From contig NZ_JACJKA010000006.1 in the NCBI RefSeq assembly GCF_016900355.1, forward strand, positions 1-64,000: a stretch of DNA of 64,000 nt, in the 5' to 3' direction. Shown here piece by piece: positions 54,001 through 62,353 of this stretch. The translations under genes were made by a program, and so were the position numbers. The notes beneath the pieces are model-generated. The model had not been told where the DNA came from. It did not search any database and was given only the letters and a program-made list of their open reading frames with translations. Each line of letters begins with the position of its first letter. The first letter of the stretch is position 1. The stretch is from Bacteroides mediterraneensis (GTDB lineage Bacteria > Bacteroidota > Bacteroidia > Bacteroidales > Bacteroidaceae).

Positions 54001-54369
54001 CACATGGACTATTGGCGTCCGGATAATCCGGGTGCTTATTATCCGAAACCTTATATTAATAGTGCGGGTGGAGTAGCGCCTTTCCAGAATAAAAATACAC
54101 AGCCTACCGACCGTTATTTGCAGAATGCAGCATATTGCAGATTGAAGAATCTTACATTGAGTTATACATTGCCTGACGTATGGGTGAAGAAATTGGCTTT
54201 GCAGAAAGTACAGGTATTCTTCTCTGGCGAAAATTTGTTGACTTTCACCAAACTGAAAGGTATGTTTGACCCGGAAGCTATATTTACTTCCAATACCTAT
54301 ACTGCAGAAGGTGGTAAGAACTATCCTATGAACAAGGTCTTGTCTGTAGGGCTGATTGTTAACTTATAA
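51073..54369 (+). CDS. SusC-like TonB-dependent outer-membrane transporter
   Basis: This glycan importer of 1098 residues has a signal peptide (to about YVHA-ET), then a carboxypeptidase-regulatory-like domain (about 45-120: GVVLDETGESVIGASVLVKG). The SusC signature DEIVVVGYGVQKK is near residue 120, followed by a plug domain (about 135-245: TLTIRGQGNLSG, VLKDAAACSIYGARAAYGVI) and a large beta-barrel. There is no N-terminal STN domain, so it does not look like one coupled to an anti-sigma factor. It pairs with the SusD gene 11 bp downstream. Confidence 0.95.
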   Translation: MKRTEFKLLAITMLLSGFSVGYVHAETHSEAVRMYAPQQESQCKGVVLDETGESVIGASVLVKGTSNGTITDLDGNFSIPNVKKGDVIVISFVGYKNVETVWNGTDLRITLKSNTEELDEIVVVGYGVQKKVNLTGAVSSVKGDAFETRPVVDATQGLQGMVPGLNVSNNSSGRPGATGTLTIRGQGNLSGNASPYVLVDGVEMSLSDINPNDIENISVLKDAAACSIYGARAAYGVILVTTKKGKEGKMRANYQGTVGWSTPTVLPDMVNSLDFVKFWNDGVNNAGAGGRAYSAEKIAQLEQYMRDPSSMNPWADLKPGQSLNAAFENSELGLGNTDYFDLHYKNFSFKQSHNLSFSGGNKKAQYYVSAGYYNEDGILRYADMDYARYTVNANITSELTKWMKVKFNTKFMHSGNKTPFNQGTVNGVSLDGGLSEGFYHSLARFRPTVSPIDPNGHFTELSMVPYLQSGTYTDTQNDRFNFTTGLEFQPVKNWFIFFDYTYKQENMEYEALNVAPYIYEQDGVTLTKVARSELGVSADGQFTRAYANTRYQSINLYTNYMFSLAEKHNFTVMAGYQEENNDFSWMKNSITGLYSTANPNVSMGTGDKIVVDTRNGWATRGFFGRINYDFDGKYLVEVNGRYDGSSRFASHSRWGFFPSVSLGWNIHREKFMQKAEGFLSNLKLRVSYGLLGNQANAALYTFASTMSINNSLGNYIFSDGRHMYTNPPAVVNPNTTWEKVESKNIGLDFGFFGNALTGTLDIFQRDTKDMLGRGHEFPDMFGADAPQENNANLRDRGWELSLNYRGKIGSDIDYSIGGSISDAVTKVMQYSSKEENDPANTWYAGKTYGEIWGYRTDGLIQTQEEADAYNKAYDMTYFSGKLWEPGDVKYVDLDGKVGEDGRKIIDRGSNILGNMGDMTVIGNTTPRYQYTVNGSISWKGLSLSLMFQGVGKRDWNPSGVYFWGSSSFAQVTVFKEHMDYWRPDNPGAYYPKPYINSAGGVAPFQNKNTQPTDRYLQNAAYCRLKNLTLSYTLPDVWVKKLALQKVQVFFSGENLLTFTKLKGMFDPEAIFTSNTYTAEGGKNYPMNKVLSVGLIVNL

Positions 54370-54380
54370 TGCATTGAAAT

Positions 54381-56222
54381 ATGAAAAAAATAAATATACT
54401 TTTAGCAGTGGCTTTTTCCTTTGGATTAGCCGGATGTTATGATTTGGATAAGATGCCGGAAGGGGTACTTTCTACGGCAGACCCGTTTCAGAGTGTGGGC
54501 GAAATGAGAAATTATATAGACCGTTATTATGAAAGTGGCTTGATAGGGCAAGGATTTATGGCCGGTGGCGGTGGTGGTATCGCAGGTCAGGATTATGACA
54601 GTGACAACATGAGTAGTATGGCAGCTAATACACGACTGATGGGGCAGACTGCATTGAGTAATGCTGTTGAATTGTCAAACTATACCTATATTAGAAATAT
54701 AAACTATCTGCTTAATAATATCGAAAATTGCCCCGAGAAAGGTAGTGTGGAATATAACCAACTCAAGGGAGAAGCGTTGTACTTCCGTGCATGGTATTAT
54801 TATAGAATGTTTATTGATTATGGAGAACTGGCATGGGTAGACAAACCTTTGGATCCCGACATGGAGGTGATGATGTTGCCCCGGGAAAGCCGTACGTTCA
54901 TTGTCGACAAAATTCTTGAGGATTTGGGTAATGCCAGGGATTTGATGGGTGAACAGAATAATTCATCTTCCATGAGACTCCATCGGGATGTGGCTCGTGC
55001 ATTGATCAGTGAAGTAGCATTGTTTGAGGCTACGTGGGAACGCTATCATTATGCAAAAGAAAAGGATAAATCTGAAAAATTCTATGATTATACCTTGAGT
55101 GAAGCTGATTTGAATGCGAAGATTGAAAGCTATCTTGAAACAGCAATCAAAGCTTGTCAGGAAGTGGAAGCACGGGGTGTTTGGAGAATCTATAATACGG
55201 GAGATATCAGTAGTGATTATCGTAAGCTTTTTGATACCCCGGATCTTACGACTAATCCGGAAATCTTGTGGTTTAAAATGTACGATGGCGATAAGGTAGG
55301 AAACAGTGTGACCCGTTATTTGAATACAGGAGGTGGAAATATTGGTATATGTGCTTCGCTGGTAGACGATTATTTGTCGAGAGATGGCAGACCCTTATTT
55401 GGTAATGAGTTGCTGGAGTTAAAGAAAAACTATCCGAATGAGTTGGATCCTGCGAATCGTGATCCACGCTTGGCTCAAACAGTAGCATTTCCCGGTCAAC
55501 GCATGAAGCCGGAAAGAGATGGTAATCCATACATACTTCAATGGCCTTCTTTGGCCGGAGATGGTACGGCGTTCGGAACAAACCTTACAGGTTATGTGAT
55601 GCTCAAACATGTAGAAATAGACTGTGCAGGAGACTATATCAGTGAATACAAAGGAACGACTCCGGCTATCCAGTTCCGTTATGCAGACATCCTGTTGAAT
55701 CATGCGGAGGCTTTGGCTGAGCAGAACGGTGAGGCTAATGCCACTACGATTAAGAATGTACTGCAACCGTTGCGTGATCGTGCCGGTATGCCTGCTGTGG
55801 ATTTTGATAGGGAATATAATACGGATGCAAGTTATCCGTTCAAGAATCTGAACAAATATGTGCAGGCTGTCCGTCGTGAAAGAAGAGTTGAAACTGCCTT
55901 GGAAGGAAAACGGTTGAAAGATATCTTGCGCTGGGCTGCAGCTGAAGAACTTATTATAGGTAAGGTTCCTATGGGAGCATTGTTTATTGGTAGTAATTTA
56001 CCACAGCATTATGGTTCAGAATTGAAATACGATTTGGCAAGTGACAATAACCTGTTCCTGACAGGAAATCCGGGAGATGCTCTTCGTTATATTTTGCCAG
56101 TACCTCCTTCTTCAATGCCGGACGGATGGCAGTTTAAGTCTAACAGAGATTATCTGCAGCCTATACAGGAGAGAATGTTGAATTTGATGGATGGATTATG
56201 GAAACAGAATCCTGGATGGTAA
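54381..56222 (+). CDS. SusD-like glycan-binding lipoprotein
   Basis: This surface lipoprotein of 613 residues forms the lid of the SusC transporter and binds the oligosaccharide. The lipobox is LAGC (Cys19) followed by YDLDKMPEG. TPR-like helices are seen in the N-terminal half (GEALYFRAWYYYRMFIDYGE), and the C-terminal RagB/SusD part includes PAIQFRYADILLNHAEALAEQ and RRERRVETALEGKRLKDILRW. The substrate cannot be read from the sequence; the GH84 neighbour suggests GlcNAc-containing glycans. Confidence 0.95.
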   Translation: MKKINILLAVAFSFGLAGCYDLDKMPEGVLSTADPFQSVGEMRNYIDRYYESGLIGQGFMAGGGGGIAGQDYDSDNMSSMAANTRLMGQTALSNAVELSNYTYIRNINYLLNNIENCPEKGSVEYNQLKGEALYFRAWYYYRMFIDYGELAWVDKPLDPDMEVMMLPRESRTFIVDKILEDLGNARDLMGEQNNSSSMRLHRDVARALISEVALFEATWERYHYAKEKDKSEKFYDYTLSEADLNAKIESYLETAIKACQEVEARGVWRIYNTGDISSDYRKLFDTPDLTTNPEILWFKMYDGDKVGNSVTRYLNTGGGNIGICASLVDDYLSRDGRPLFGNELLELKKNYPNELDPANRDPRLAQTVAFPGQRMKPERDGNPYILQWPSLAGDGTAFGTNLTGYVMLKHVEIDCAGDYISEYKGTTPAIQFRYADILLNHAEALAEQNGEANATTIKNVLQPLRDRAGMPAVDFDREYNTDASYPFKNLNKYVQAVRRERRVETALEGKRLKDILRWAAAEELIIGKVPMGALFIGSNLPQHYGSELKYDLASDNNLFLTGNPGDALRYILPVPPSSMPDGWQFKSNRDYLQPIQERMLNLMDGLWKQNPGW

Positions 56223-56245
56223 TCCGTTGTTGATGAAAGTAAAAG

Positions 56246-56280
56246 AAAAAGAGGCGTTCGGTAGAACAGCCTCTTTTTTT
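56246..56280 (+). terminator. Terminator of susC-susD
   Basis: AAAGAGGC-GTTC pairs with GAAC-GCCTCTTT around GGTA, with one bulged A, followed by seven T. Confidence 0.88.
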
Positions 56281-56367
56281 ATGTCAATTCTGTCATGATT
56301 TTGTAACGGAACTTTGTCAGAAGTGGGCATTTTAATGTCTTTCGGTTGTCCACCGGATAAATAGAAA

Positions 56368-56402
56368 AAGTCCCGTAAAACGTTGATTTTACGGGACTTG
56401 TC
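56368..56402 (-). terminator. Terminator of tRNA-Ser
   Basis: A perfect 13-bp stem AAGTCCCGTAAAA / TTTTACGGGACTT with a 6-nt loop. On the minus strand it is followed by a run of T, about 35 bp past the tRNA 3' end. Confidence 0.8.
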
Positions 56403-56434
56403 TTAATTTGACTACCTAATGTCTTAGGTTTCAG

Positions 56435-56519
56435 CGGAGAGACAGGGATTCGAACCCCGGGTACCTCGCAGTACAACGGTTTTCAAGACCGCCGCAATCG
56501 ACCACTCTGCCACCTCTCC
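56435..56519 (-). tRNA. tRNA-Ser (anticodon UGA)
   Basis: The acceptor stem GGAGAGG pairs with TCTCTCC (one G-U), with discriminator G. The anticodon loop is CTTGAAA, giving UGA, which reads UCN serine codons. A long variable arm (class II) and the T-loop TTCGAAT are present. Length is 85 nt. The CCA end is not encoded. Confidence 0.96.
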
Positions 56520-56559
56520 AAAACTCTTTTTAGGAGTGCCTTGTTTTTCAAAGGCGGTG

Positions 56560-56590
56560 CAAAGGTAGGTAATATTTTTTATTTAGCAAA
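56560..56590 (-). promoter_or_regulatory. Promoter of tRNA-Ser
   Basis: The minus-strand TTTG (56587-56590), 19 bp, then TACCTTTG (56560-56567): full consensus. Confidence 0.7.
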
Positions 56591-56726
56591 TATCTTCTGA
56601 GAAAAATTCTTAGGGTGATGGTGTAGAAGAAGGGAAAAGGTTGTTCCGAATGTAAAAATTGTCGTATTTGAAATAAAAAACAAGATTGAATCATAGTCAG
56701 TCCTGCATTCCCTTTGGAAAAATGAT

Positions 56727-56734
56727 TATCTTTG
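56727..56734 (+). promoter_or_regulatory. Probable -7 element for the DsbD-like gene
   Basis: TATCTTTG lies 50 bp before the ATG. The -33 region is weak. Confidence 0.45.
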
Positions 56735-56783
56735 CGCTACTTTTTACAGAAAATAGTTTTATTACATCACCAAGTGCATATTT

Positions 56784-58790
56784 ATGAATAAGAAGATTTT
56801 TCTTAGCTGGCTTTTGATGGCCATTTTAAGTTTGCCGGTATTCGCCCAAATACAAGAACCGGTGAAGTTTAAAACCGAGTGGAAATCTGTATCCGCTAAC
56901 GAAGTAGAAGTTGTGTTCACCGGAAAAATAGAGAAGGGGTGGCATGTATACTCTACAGATTTACCTGATGGAGGACCTATCTCAGCTACTTTTAATGTCG
57001 ATAAATTAGAGGGTGCGGAATTGGTTGGAAAACTGAAACCTGCGGGGAAAGAAATCGACAAAATGGATCCGATATTTGGTATGCAGGTCCGCTTTTTTGA
57101 AGGAACAGCAACCTTTGTGCAGAAACTCAAACTGAAAGGTGGAAAATATGAAGTGAGCGGTTATTTGCAGTACGGTGCTTGTAATGATGAAAATTGTTTG
57201 CCTCCTACCAATGTAGATTTCTCATTTAAGGGAGAGGCAGCTGGTGGACAGGCTGCAGCATCGGCTACTGCTGAAGCCGAAACGTCTGATACGGCAGATT
57301 CCGATTCATTGGCACTGACTCCGCTTCAAATAGGTACGGACTCGAATAATGTGGAAACCTCCGATTACTGGAAACCTGTTATCGAAGAGCTGAAAGCATT
57401 TGGCGGAAATGTGAATAATGAATCACGCTCATGGCTTTATATCTTTTTTGCAGGATTTGTTGGCGGATTGTTGGCATTGTTCACTCCTTGTGTATGGCCG
57501 ATTATTCCGATGACTGTCAGCTTCTTCTTGAAACGTACCAAGGACAAACGGAAAGGAATTCGTGATGCGTGGACGTATGGAGCTTCTATTGTAGTGATTT
57601 ATGTGGCTTTAGGATTGGCTATCACCTTGATTTTTGGAGCCAGTGCCTTGAATGACCTCTCTACAAGCGCCATCTTTAATATTTTCTTCTTCCTTATGTT
57701 GGTGGTGTTTGCCGCTTCTTTCTTTGGCGCATTTGAAATCACACTTCCTTCAAAGTGGAGTAATGCGGTAGATAGTAAGGCAGAACAGACGACTGGATTG
57801 CTGAGTATTTTCCTGATGGCTTTCACTTTGTCACTGGTATCTTTCTCTTGTACTGGTCCGATTATCGGTTTCTTGCTGGTGGAAGTTTCTACTTCAAATA
57901 GCATTGTGGCTCCAGCCATTGGTATGCTGGGATTTGCCATTGCTTTGGCTTTGCCGTTCACCTTGTTCGCGTTGTTCCCGTCTTGGTTGAAATCTATGCC
58001 GAAATCTGGAGGGTGGATGAATGTCATCAAAGTCACATTGGGATTCCTGGAACTGGCCTTTGCGTTGAAATTCCTGTCTGTGGCTGATTTGGCGTATGGA
58101 TGGCGTTTGCTCGACCGTGAGACCTTCCTGGCTTTGTGGATTGTGATTTTTGCTTTGCTGGGTATGTATCTGTTGGGTAAAATCAAGTTCCCGCACGATG
58201 GAGATGATAATAAGGTAAGTGTGCCGCGGTTCTTCCTGGCACTTTTCTCATTGGCATTCGCTGTATACATGATACCTGGATTGTGGGGAGCTCCGTTGAA
58301 AGCGGTCAGTGCTTTTGCACCTCCTATGCAGACACAGGATTTCAATCTATACAAGAACGAAGTACATGCGAAATTCAATGATTATGATGCAGGTATGGAA
58401 TATGCCCGTCAGCAGGGAAAACCGGTGATGATTGACTTCACGGGTTATGGTTGTGTGAACTGTCGAAAGATGGAACTGGCTGTATGGACAGACCCGACGG
58501 TCAGCAAGATTCTGAATGATGACTATGTATTGATTACGCTGTATGTAGACGAAAAGACGAAATTGCCGGAACCGGTCAAGGTGACAGAAAATGGCACAGA
58601 ACGTACTTTGCGTACGGTAGGTGATAAATGGAGCTATTTGCAGCGGTCTAAATTCGGGGCCAATGCCCAGCCTTTTTATGTGTTGATTGACAATGAAGGA
58701 ATGCCGTTGAACAAGTCTTATTCGTATGATGAGGACATTCAGAAGTACGTGGAATTCTTGCAAACAGGATTAAAGAACTATAAAAAATAA
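56784..58790 (+). CDS. dsbD: DsbD-like thiol:disulfide interchange protein
   Basis: This inner-membrane protein passes electrons from cytoplasmic thioredoxin to periplasmic proteins. It has 668 residues: a signal peptide (to about LPVFA-QI), an N-terminal immunoglobulin-like domain (about 20-150), an acidic Ala/Thr-rich linker, eight or so membrane helices (about 215-510) and a C-terminal thioredoxin domain with the active site YGCVNCRKME (about residue 555). The membrane cysteines lie in LFTPCVWPIIPM and SFSCTGPIIGF. It is followed after 6 bp by a cysteine-desulfidase-like gene, which fits a thiol-related operon. Confidence 0.93.
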   Translation: MNKKIFLSWLLMAILSLPVFAQIQEPVKFKTEWKSVSANEVEVVFTGKIEKGWHVYSTDLPDGGPISATFNVDKLEGAELVGKLKPAGKEIDKMDPIFGMQVRFFEGTATFVQKLKLKGGKYEVSGYLQYGACNDENCLPPTNVDFSFKGEAAGGQAAASATAEAETSDTADSDSLALTPLQIGTDSNNVETSDYWKPVIEELKAFGGNVNNESRSWLYIFFAGFVGGLLALFTPCVWPIIPMTVSFFLKRTKDKRKGIRDAWTYGASIVVIYVALGLAITLIFGASALNDLSTSAIFNIFFFLMLVVFAASFFGAFEITLPSKWSNAVDSKAEQTTGLLSIFLMAFTLSLVSFSCTGPIIGFLLVEVSTSNSIVAPAIGMLGFAIALALPFTLFALFPSWLKSMPKSGGWMNVIKVTLGFLELAFALKFLSVADLAYGWRLLDRETFLALWIVIFALLGMYLLGKIKFPHDGDDNKVSVPRFFLALFSLAFAVYMIPGLWGAPLKAVSAFAPPMQTQDFNLYKNEVHAKFNDYDAGMEYARQQGKPVMIDFTGYGCVNCRKMELAVWTDPTVSKILNDDYVLITLYVDEKTKLPEPVKVTENGTERTLRTVGDKWSYLQRSKFGANAQPFYVLIDNEGMPLNKSYSYDEDIQKYVEFLQTGLKNYKK

Positions 58791-58796
58791 CAGATA

Positions 58797-60092
58797 ATGA
58801 TTTCGCAGTCAGAAAGAGAACGTATTATCGCACTGATCAAGCGGGAAGTCGTTCCGGCTATCGGCTGTACGGAACCCGTAGCTGTGGCTCTTTGTGTGGC
58901 TAAAGCTACGGAAGTTTTGGGATGCCGTCCGGAAACAATTACGGCTCAGCTTAGTGCGAATATTTTGAAGAACGCCATGGGAGTGGGAATCCCTGGCACG
59001 GGGATGATTGGGTTGCCTATTGCCATTGCTTTGGGAGCTTTAAAAGGCAAATCAGAATATGGTTTGGAAGTTTTGAAGGACATTACTCCGGAGAGCGTGG
59101 AAGAAGGCAAGCAGATGATTGCCGGTCAAGGCATAAAGATTGAGCTGAAAAAAGACATTGAAGAAAAATTGTATATTGAAGTGACTTGTACGGCTGGGAA
59201 GGATACAGCTACGGCTATCATCAGTGGAGGACATACGAACTTCGTATATGCGGAACGGAATGGTGAGGTCTTGTTTGATCATAGAGAAAAAGCCGGAGCC
59301 GAAGCGGATGTGGAAGAAGTAGATCTGAATCTGAAAAAGGTGTATGATTTTGCTACAACTGCTCCGTTGGACGAAATCCGTTTCATCCTTGAGGCCAAAC
59401 GGCTGAACTTACAGGCGGCTGAACGTTCTTTCCAAGGAAATTATGGTCATGAATTAGGTAAAATGTTACGCAGCAGTCAGGAAGAGCAGCATATCATGGG
59501 AAGCAACACGTTTACCCATATTCTTTCTTATACTTCTGCTGCGTGCGATGCTCGTATGGCGGGTGCCATGATACCGGTGATGAGTAACTCTGGCAGTGGA
59601 AACCAGGGAATTGCTGCTACCCTTCCTGTGGTGGTGTTTGCACAGGAAAACCAGGAATCGGAGGAAGATTTGATTCGTGCCTTGATTTTGAGTCATCTGA
59701 CGGCAATTTACATCAAACAGAACTTGGGACGCTTGTCTGCTTTATGCGGTTGCGTAGTGGCAGCTACAGGCAGCAGTTGCGGAATCACTTATCTGATGGG
59801 AGGCGAGTATAAGCAGGTAGCGTATGCCGTGCAGAACATGATTGCCAATCTGACGGGAATGATTTGTGACGGTGCCAAGCCAAGTTGTGCGTTGAAGCTG
59901 ACCAGCGGTGTTTCTACGGCAGTCTTTTCAGCCATTCTGGCCATGGAAGGTAAATGTGTGACTTCTGTGGAGGGAATCATTGAAGACAATGTGGATTACA
60001 GTATCCGCAACTTGACCAAGATTGGTTCAGAAGGAATGAACGAAACCGACAAGCTGGTACTGGATATTATGACGCACAAGCATTGTGACTGA
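58797..60092 (+). CDS. L-cysteine desulfidase / L-serine dehydratase alpha-like protein (UPF0597)
   Basis: This is a 431-residue member of the CyuA/UPF0597 family, which binds a [4Fe-4S] cluster and eliminates H2S from cysteine or ammonia from serine. The N-terminal VVPAIGCTEPVAVALCVAKA carries a candidate cluster cysteine, and CGCVVAATGSSCGITYLMGG and ICDGAKPSCALK further cysteines near the C-terminus. Cysteine use is known for archaeal and enteric relatives; the real substrate here is not shown. It sits 6 bp after dsbD and 10 bp before the AlbA_2 gene. Confidence 0.85.
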   Translation: MISQSERERIIALIKREVVPAIGCTEPVAVALCVAKATEVLGCRPETITAQLSANILKNAMGVGIPGTGMIGLPIAIALGALKGKSEYGLEVLKDITPESVEEGKQMIAGQGIKIELKKDIEEKLYIEVTCTAGKDTATAIISGGHTNFVYAERNGEVLFDHREKAGAEADVEEVDLNLKKVYDFATTAPLDEIRFILEAKRLNLQAAERSFQGNYGHELGKMLRSSQEEQHIMGSNTFTHILSYTSAACDARMAGAMIPVMSNSGSGNQGIAATLPVVVFAQENQESEEDLIRALILSHLTAIYIKQNLGRLSALCGCVVAATGSSCGITYLMGGEYKQVAYAVQNMIANLTGMICDGAKPSCALKLTSGVSTAVFSAILAMEGKCVTSVEGIIEDNVDYSIRNLTKIGSEGMNETDKLVLDIMTHKHCD

Positions 60093-60102
60093 GTGACTGG
60101 AA

Positions 60103-60786
60103 ATGAAACAAAACGCAGAAACAGACTATATACAACAACTCATTGCAGAAGGTGAACACGTACACCAAGATTTTAAGTTTGCTATCTCCGATGCCAGGAA
60201 GATAGCTAAAAGCTTGTCTGCTTTTGCAAATACCGAGGGAGGAAGACTGTTGGTGGGTGTGAAAGATAACGGCAAGATTGCTGGTATCCGGTCAGAGGAA
60301 GAAATCTATATGATAGAAGCCGCAGCCACCATGTATTGTCGTCCTCCTGTAGTGACTGAGAACCGTGTGTATCGGGTGGAAGGAAAAGATGTGCTGGAGG
60401 TACAAGTCAAGGAGTGTGACTGCAAGCCGGTACAGGCCGTCGATGAAGCGGGGAAAGCATGGGCTTACGTGCGTATTGCCGACGAGAATATTTTAGCGTC
60501 ACCGGTGCATCTTCAAATCTGGAATCACGAGAAGAAGAAAGAGGTGGTCGTTACTTATACTGATCGTGAAAAACGGGTGCTGGAGATATTGGGGAGTCAG
60601 GGTATGCTTACCTTAAGTAAATGTGGCCGTCTGGTACATCTTCCTCGTCCGGAAGTATGTCGGTTGTTGGCCGATTTCATCCGCTTCGGACTGGTGGAAC
60701 AGGTTTTTCGGGAACATACATTTTTTTATCGGTTGAAAGAAGATGTGAAAGGGGAGGATTCCTTATTTCCCACAGTAAACCGATGA
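60103..60786 (+). CDS. AlbA_2 (Schlafen-like) domain protein with winged helix
   Basis: This 227-residue protein has an AlbA_2 domain at about 15-125 (HQDFKFAISDARKIAKSLSAFANTEGG split across the core, then LLVGVKDNGKIAGI) and a winged-helix segment at the end (TLSKCGRLVHLPRPEVCRLL). The architecture suggests a nucleic-acid-binding regulator. It is the third gene of the dsbD operon, so it may control those genes, but this is inference. Confidence 0.8.
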   Translation: MKQNAETDYIQQLIAEGEHVHQDFKFAISDARKIAKSLSAFANTEGGRLLVGVKDNGKIAGIRSEEEIYMIEAAATMYCRPPVVTENRVYRVEGKDVLEVQVKECDCKPVQAVDEAGKAWAYVRIADENILASPVHLQIWNHEKKKEVVVTYTDREKRVLEILGSQGMLTLSKCGRLVHLPRPEVCRLLADFIRFGLVEQVFREHTFFYRLKEDVKGEDSLFPTVNR

Positions 60787-60808
60787 TGGTGGTGTCGGTT
60801 TTTTGTAT

Positions 60809-60816
60809 TATCTTTG
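60809..60816 (+). promoter_or_regulatory. Probable -7 element
   Basis: TATCTTTG lies 29 bp before the ATG at 60845; the -33 region is weak. Confidence 0.45.
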
Positions 60817-60844
60817 CACCCGTAGAATTTAATAAAAAGACATT

Positions 60845-61474
60845 ATGAGTATATTTTCTAAACTTTTGGGTAAAAAAACAACTGAGGGAGCTGATGAAAC
60901 GGTACGTGTAGGTGGCATGGAAGATTTCATGACACTGATTCGGGTGTATTATCAGGCAGTTATGGCAGCACAGTTGGGTATCAGCAACATTCACTTCCTG
61001 CCGGATTTAGCTGTATTCAAGCGTACGTTGAAGGTGCCTACCCAAAATAATAAACTGGGAATTGCGGAACGGGCTCGCTGTCGCAAGATGCTGATGGATA
61101 TTTATGGCTTGAACGAACTGTTTTTTAAAGAGATAGACGGTTCTATCAAGCGTAACTGCCGCAATGTAAACGATATCAAGAACTATCTGTTCATGTTCCA
61201 AGGATTCAGCCAGGATTTGATGATGGTAATCGGTAACCTGATGCAGTGGAAATTCCGTATGCCGGGAGTCTTCAAGAAATTGTTGCGTAACATGACGGAA
61301 AAAACGGTTCACGACATCCTGACCAAAGTAGATTGGAAGGACGACGGGGTACGCAAGACTTGTGGAAACATCCGTCAGTATCAGCATGCGTTGGGATATT
61401 CTGAGGCATGGATGACAGAATACGTCTACAACATTGTATTGCTGGCTAAGAAAGAGCCGAAACCAAAGGCATGA
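60845..61474 (+). CDS. Conserved hypothetical protein
   Basis: I do not recognise this 209-residue protein. It is basic, with no signal peptide or membrane helix, and appears mostly helical. The middle is rich in Met, Lys and Phe (LFMFQGFSQDLMMVIGN, then WKFRMPGVFKKLLRNMTE). Its ATGA overlap with the next gene, a DNA glycosylase, suggests coupled translation. A role in nucleic acid binding would fit the charge but has no direct support. Confidence 0.75.
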   Translation: MSIFSKLLGKKTTEGADETVRVGGMEDFMTLIRVYYQAVMAAQLGISNIHFLPDLAVFKRTLKVPTQNNKLGIAERARCRKMLMDIYGLNELFFKEIDGSIKRNCRNVNDIKNYLFMFQGFSQDLMMVIGNLMQWKFRMPGVFKKLLRNMTEKTVHDILTKVDWKDDGVRKTCGNIRQYQHALGYSEAWMTEYVYNIVLLAKKEPKPKA

Positions 61475-62067
61475 CCATGAGCGAGAATCAGCTTCCTGAA
61501 GTGGAATGTCATCCGCTGGAGCCTTTTCTGCCCAAGAATGCGGTCTTACTGATGCTCGGGAGTTTTCCTCCGCAGAAGAAACGCTGGAGTATGGATTTCT
61601 TCTATCCGAACCTGCAGAACGATATGTGGCGTATTTTCGGACTTATTTTCTTTGGAGACAAGGAACACTTCCTTAGTCCGGAGAAAGTCTTCGACAAGCC
61701 GCGTATTGTGGCTTTTCTTCAAGAAAAAGGAATTGCACTATACGATACGGCATCTTGTGTCAGGAGATTGCAGGACAATGCTTCAGATAAATTCCTGGAA
61801 GTGGTTACTCCTACGGATATCGGTTTGTTGCTTCAGCAGTTGCCTGCGTGCAAGGCTGTAGTGACAACCGGACAGAAAGCTACGGACGTGTTGTGTGAGC
61901 AAATGGAGGCCAAAGAGCCTTCGGTAGGTGGAGAAAGCAGGTTCTATTTTAAAGACCGTGAATTGTCTTTGTTCCGGATGCCTTCTTCCAGTCGTGCCTA
62001 TCCGTTGAAGCTTGAAAAAAAAGCAGAATATTATCGCCTTATGTTCAGTCGCTTATCTTTATTATGA
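61471..62067 (+). CDS. Uracil-DNA-glycosylase-family (Mug-like) protein
   Basis: This 198-residue protein resembles the mismatch-specific branch of the uracil-DNA glycosylase superfamily, which removes uracil or damaged bases. Residues 18-32 (NAVLLMLGSFPPQKK) fit the first active-site strand and loop; FRMPSSSRAYPL near residue 170 fits the C-terminal motif. The usual water-activating Asn/Asp is not clear, so activity is uncertain. It overlaps the preceding gene by 4 bp (ATGA). Confidence 0.65.
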   Translation: MTMSENQLPEVECHPLEPFLPKNAVLLMLGSFPPQKKRWSMDFFYPNLQNDMWRIFGLIFFGDKEHFLSPEKVFDKPRIVAFLQEKGIALYDTASCVRRLQDNASDKFLEVVTPTDIGLLLQQLPACKAVVTTGQKATDVLCEQMEAKEPSVGGESRFYFKDRELSLFRMPSSSRAYPLKLEKKAEYYRLMFSRLSLL

Positions 62068-62098
62068 CAAAAAGGTGGTAAAATATTTGTCTATACCT

Positions 62099-62129
62099 CT
62101 TGCGGTTTCCGAAATTTATACTACTTTTG
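62099..62129 (+). promoter_or_regulatory. Promoter of tRNA-Trp
   Basis: CTTG (62099-62102), 19 bp, then TACTTTTG (62122-62129), ending 11 bp before the tRNA. Confidence 0.6.
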
Positions 62130-62140
62130 CAACCGCAAAC

Positions 62141-62216
62141 ACGGGAATAGCTCAGTTGGTAGAGCATCGGTCTCCAAAACCGAGTGTCGGGAGTTCGAGT
62201 CTCTCTTCCCGTGCCA
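62141..62216 (+). tRNA. tRNA-Trp (anticodon CCA)
   Basis: The acceptor stem ACGGGAA pairs with TTCCCGT, with discriminator G. The anticodon loop CTCCAAA gives CCA. The D-loop TAGCTCAGTTGGTAGAGCA and T-loop TTCGAGT are standard. The CCA end is encoded (62214-62216). Confidence 0.96.
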
Positions 62217-62223
62217 AAGGCTG

Positions 62224-62255
62224 CAACTTGAAAAAGTTGTGGTCTTTATTTTTTG
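62224..62255 (+). terminator. Possible weak terminator of tRNA-Trp
   Basis: CAACTT-GAAA-AAGTTG is a small perfect hairpin, followed a few bases later by a T-rich tract. Confidence 0.45.
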
Positions 62256-62292
62256 TGTTTCATTGCTTTTTGAGCATAGACGGAAAAATAAT

Positions 62293-62333
62293 AAAGGTCC
62301 GAAACTCATGTGGAGCGAGTTTCGGACCTTTTG
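62293..62333. terminator. Bidirectional terminator between tRNA-Trp and ilvE
   Basis: A perfect 15-bp stem AAAGGTCCGAAACTC / GAGTTTCGGACCTTT with a 9-nt loop; the minus strand continues into TATTATT and the plus strand into TTTG. Confidence 0.9.
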
Positions 62334-62353
62334 TCTATAGTCAGATTATGGAG

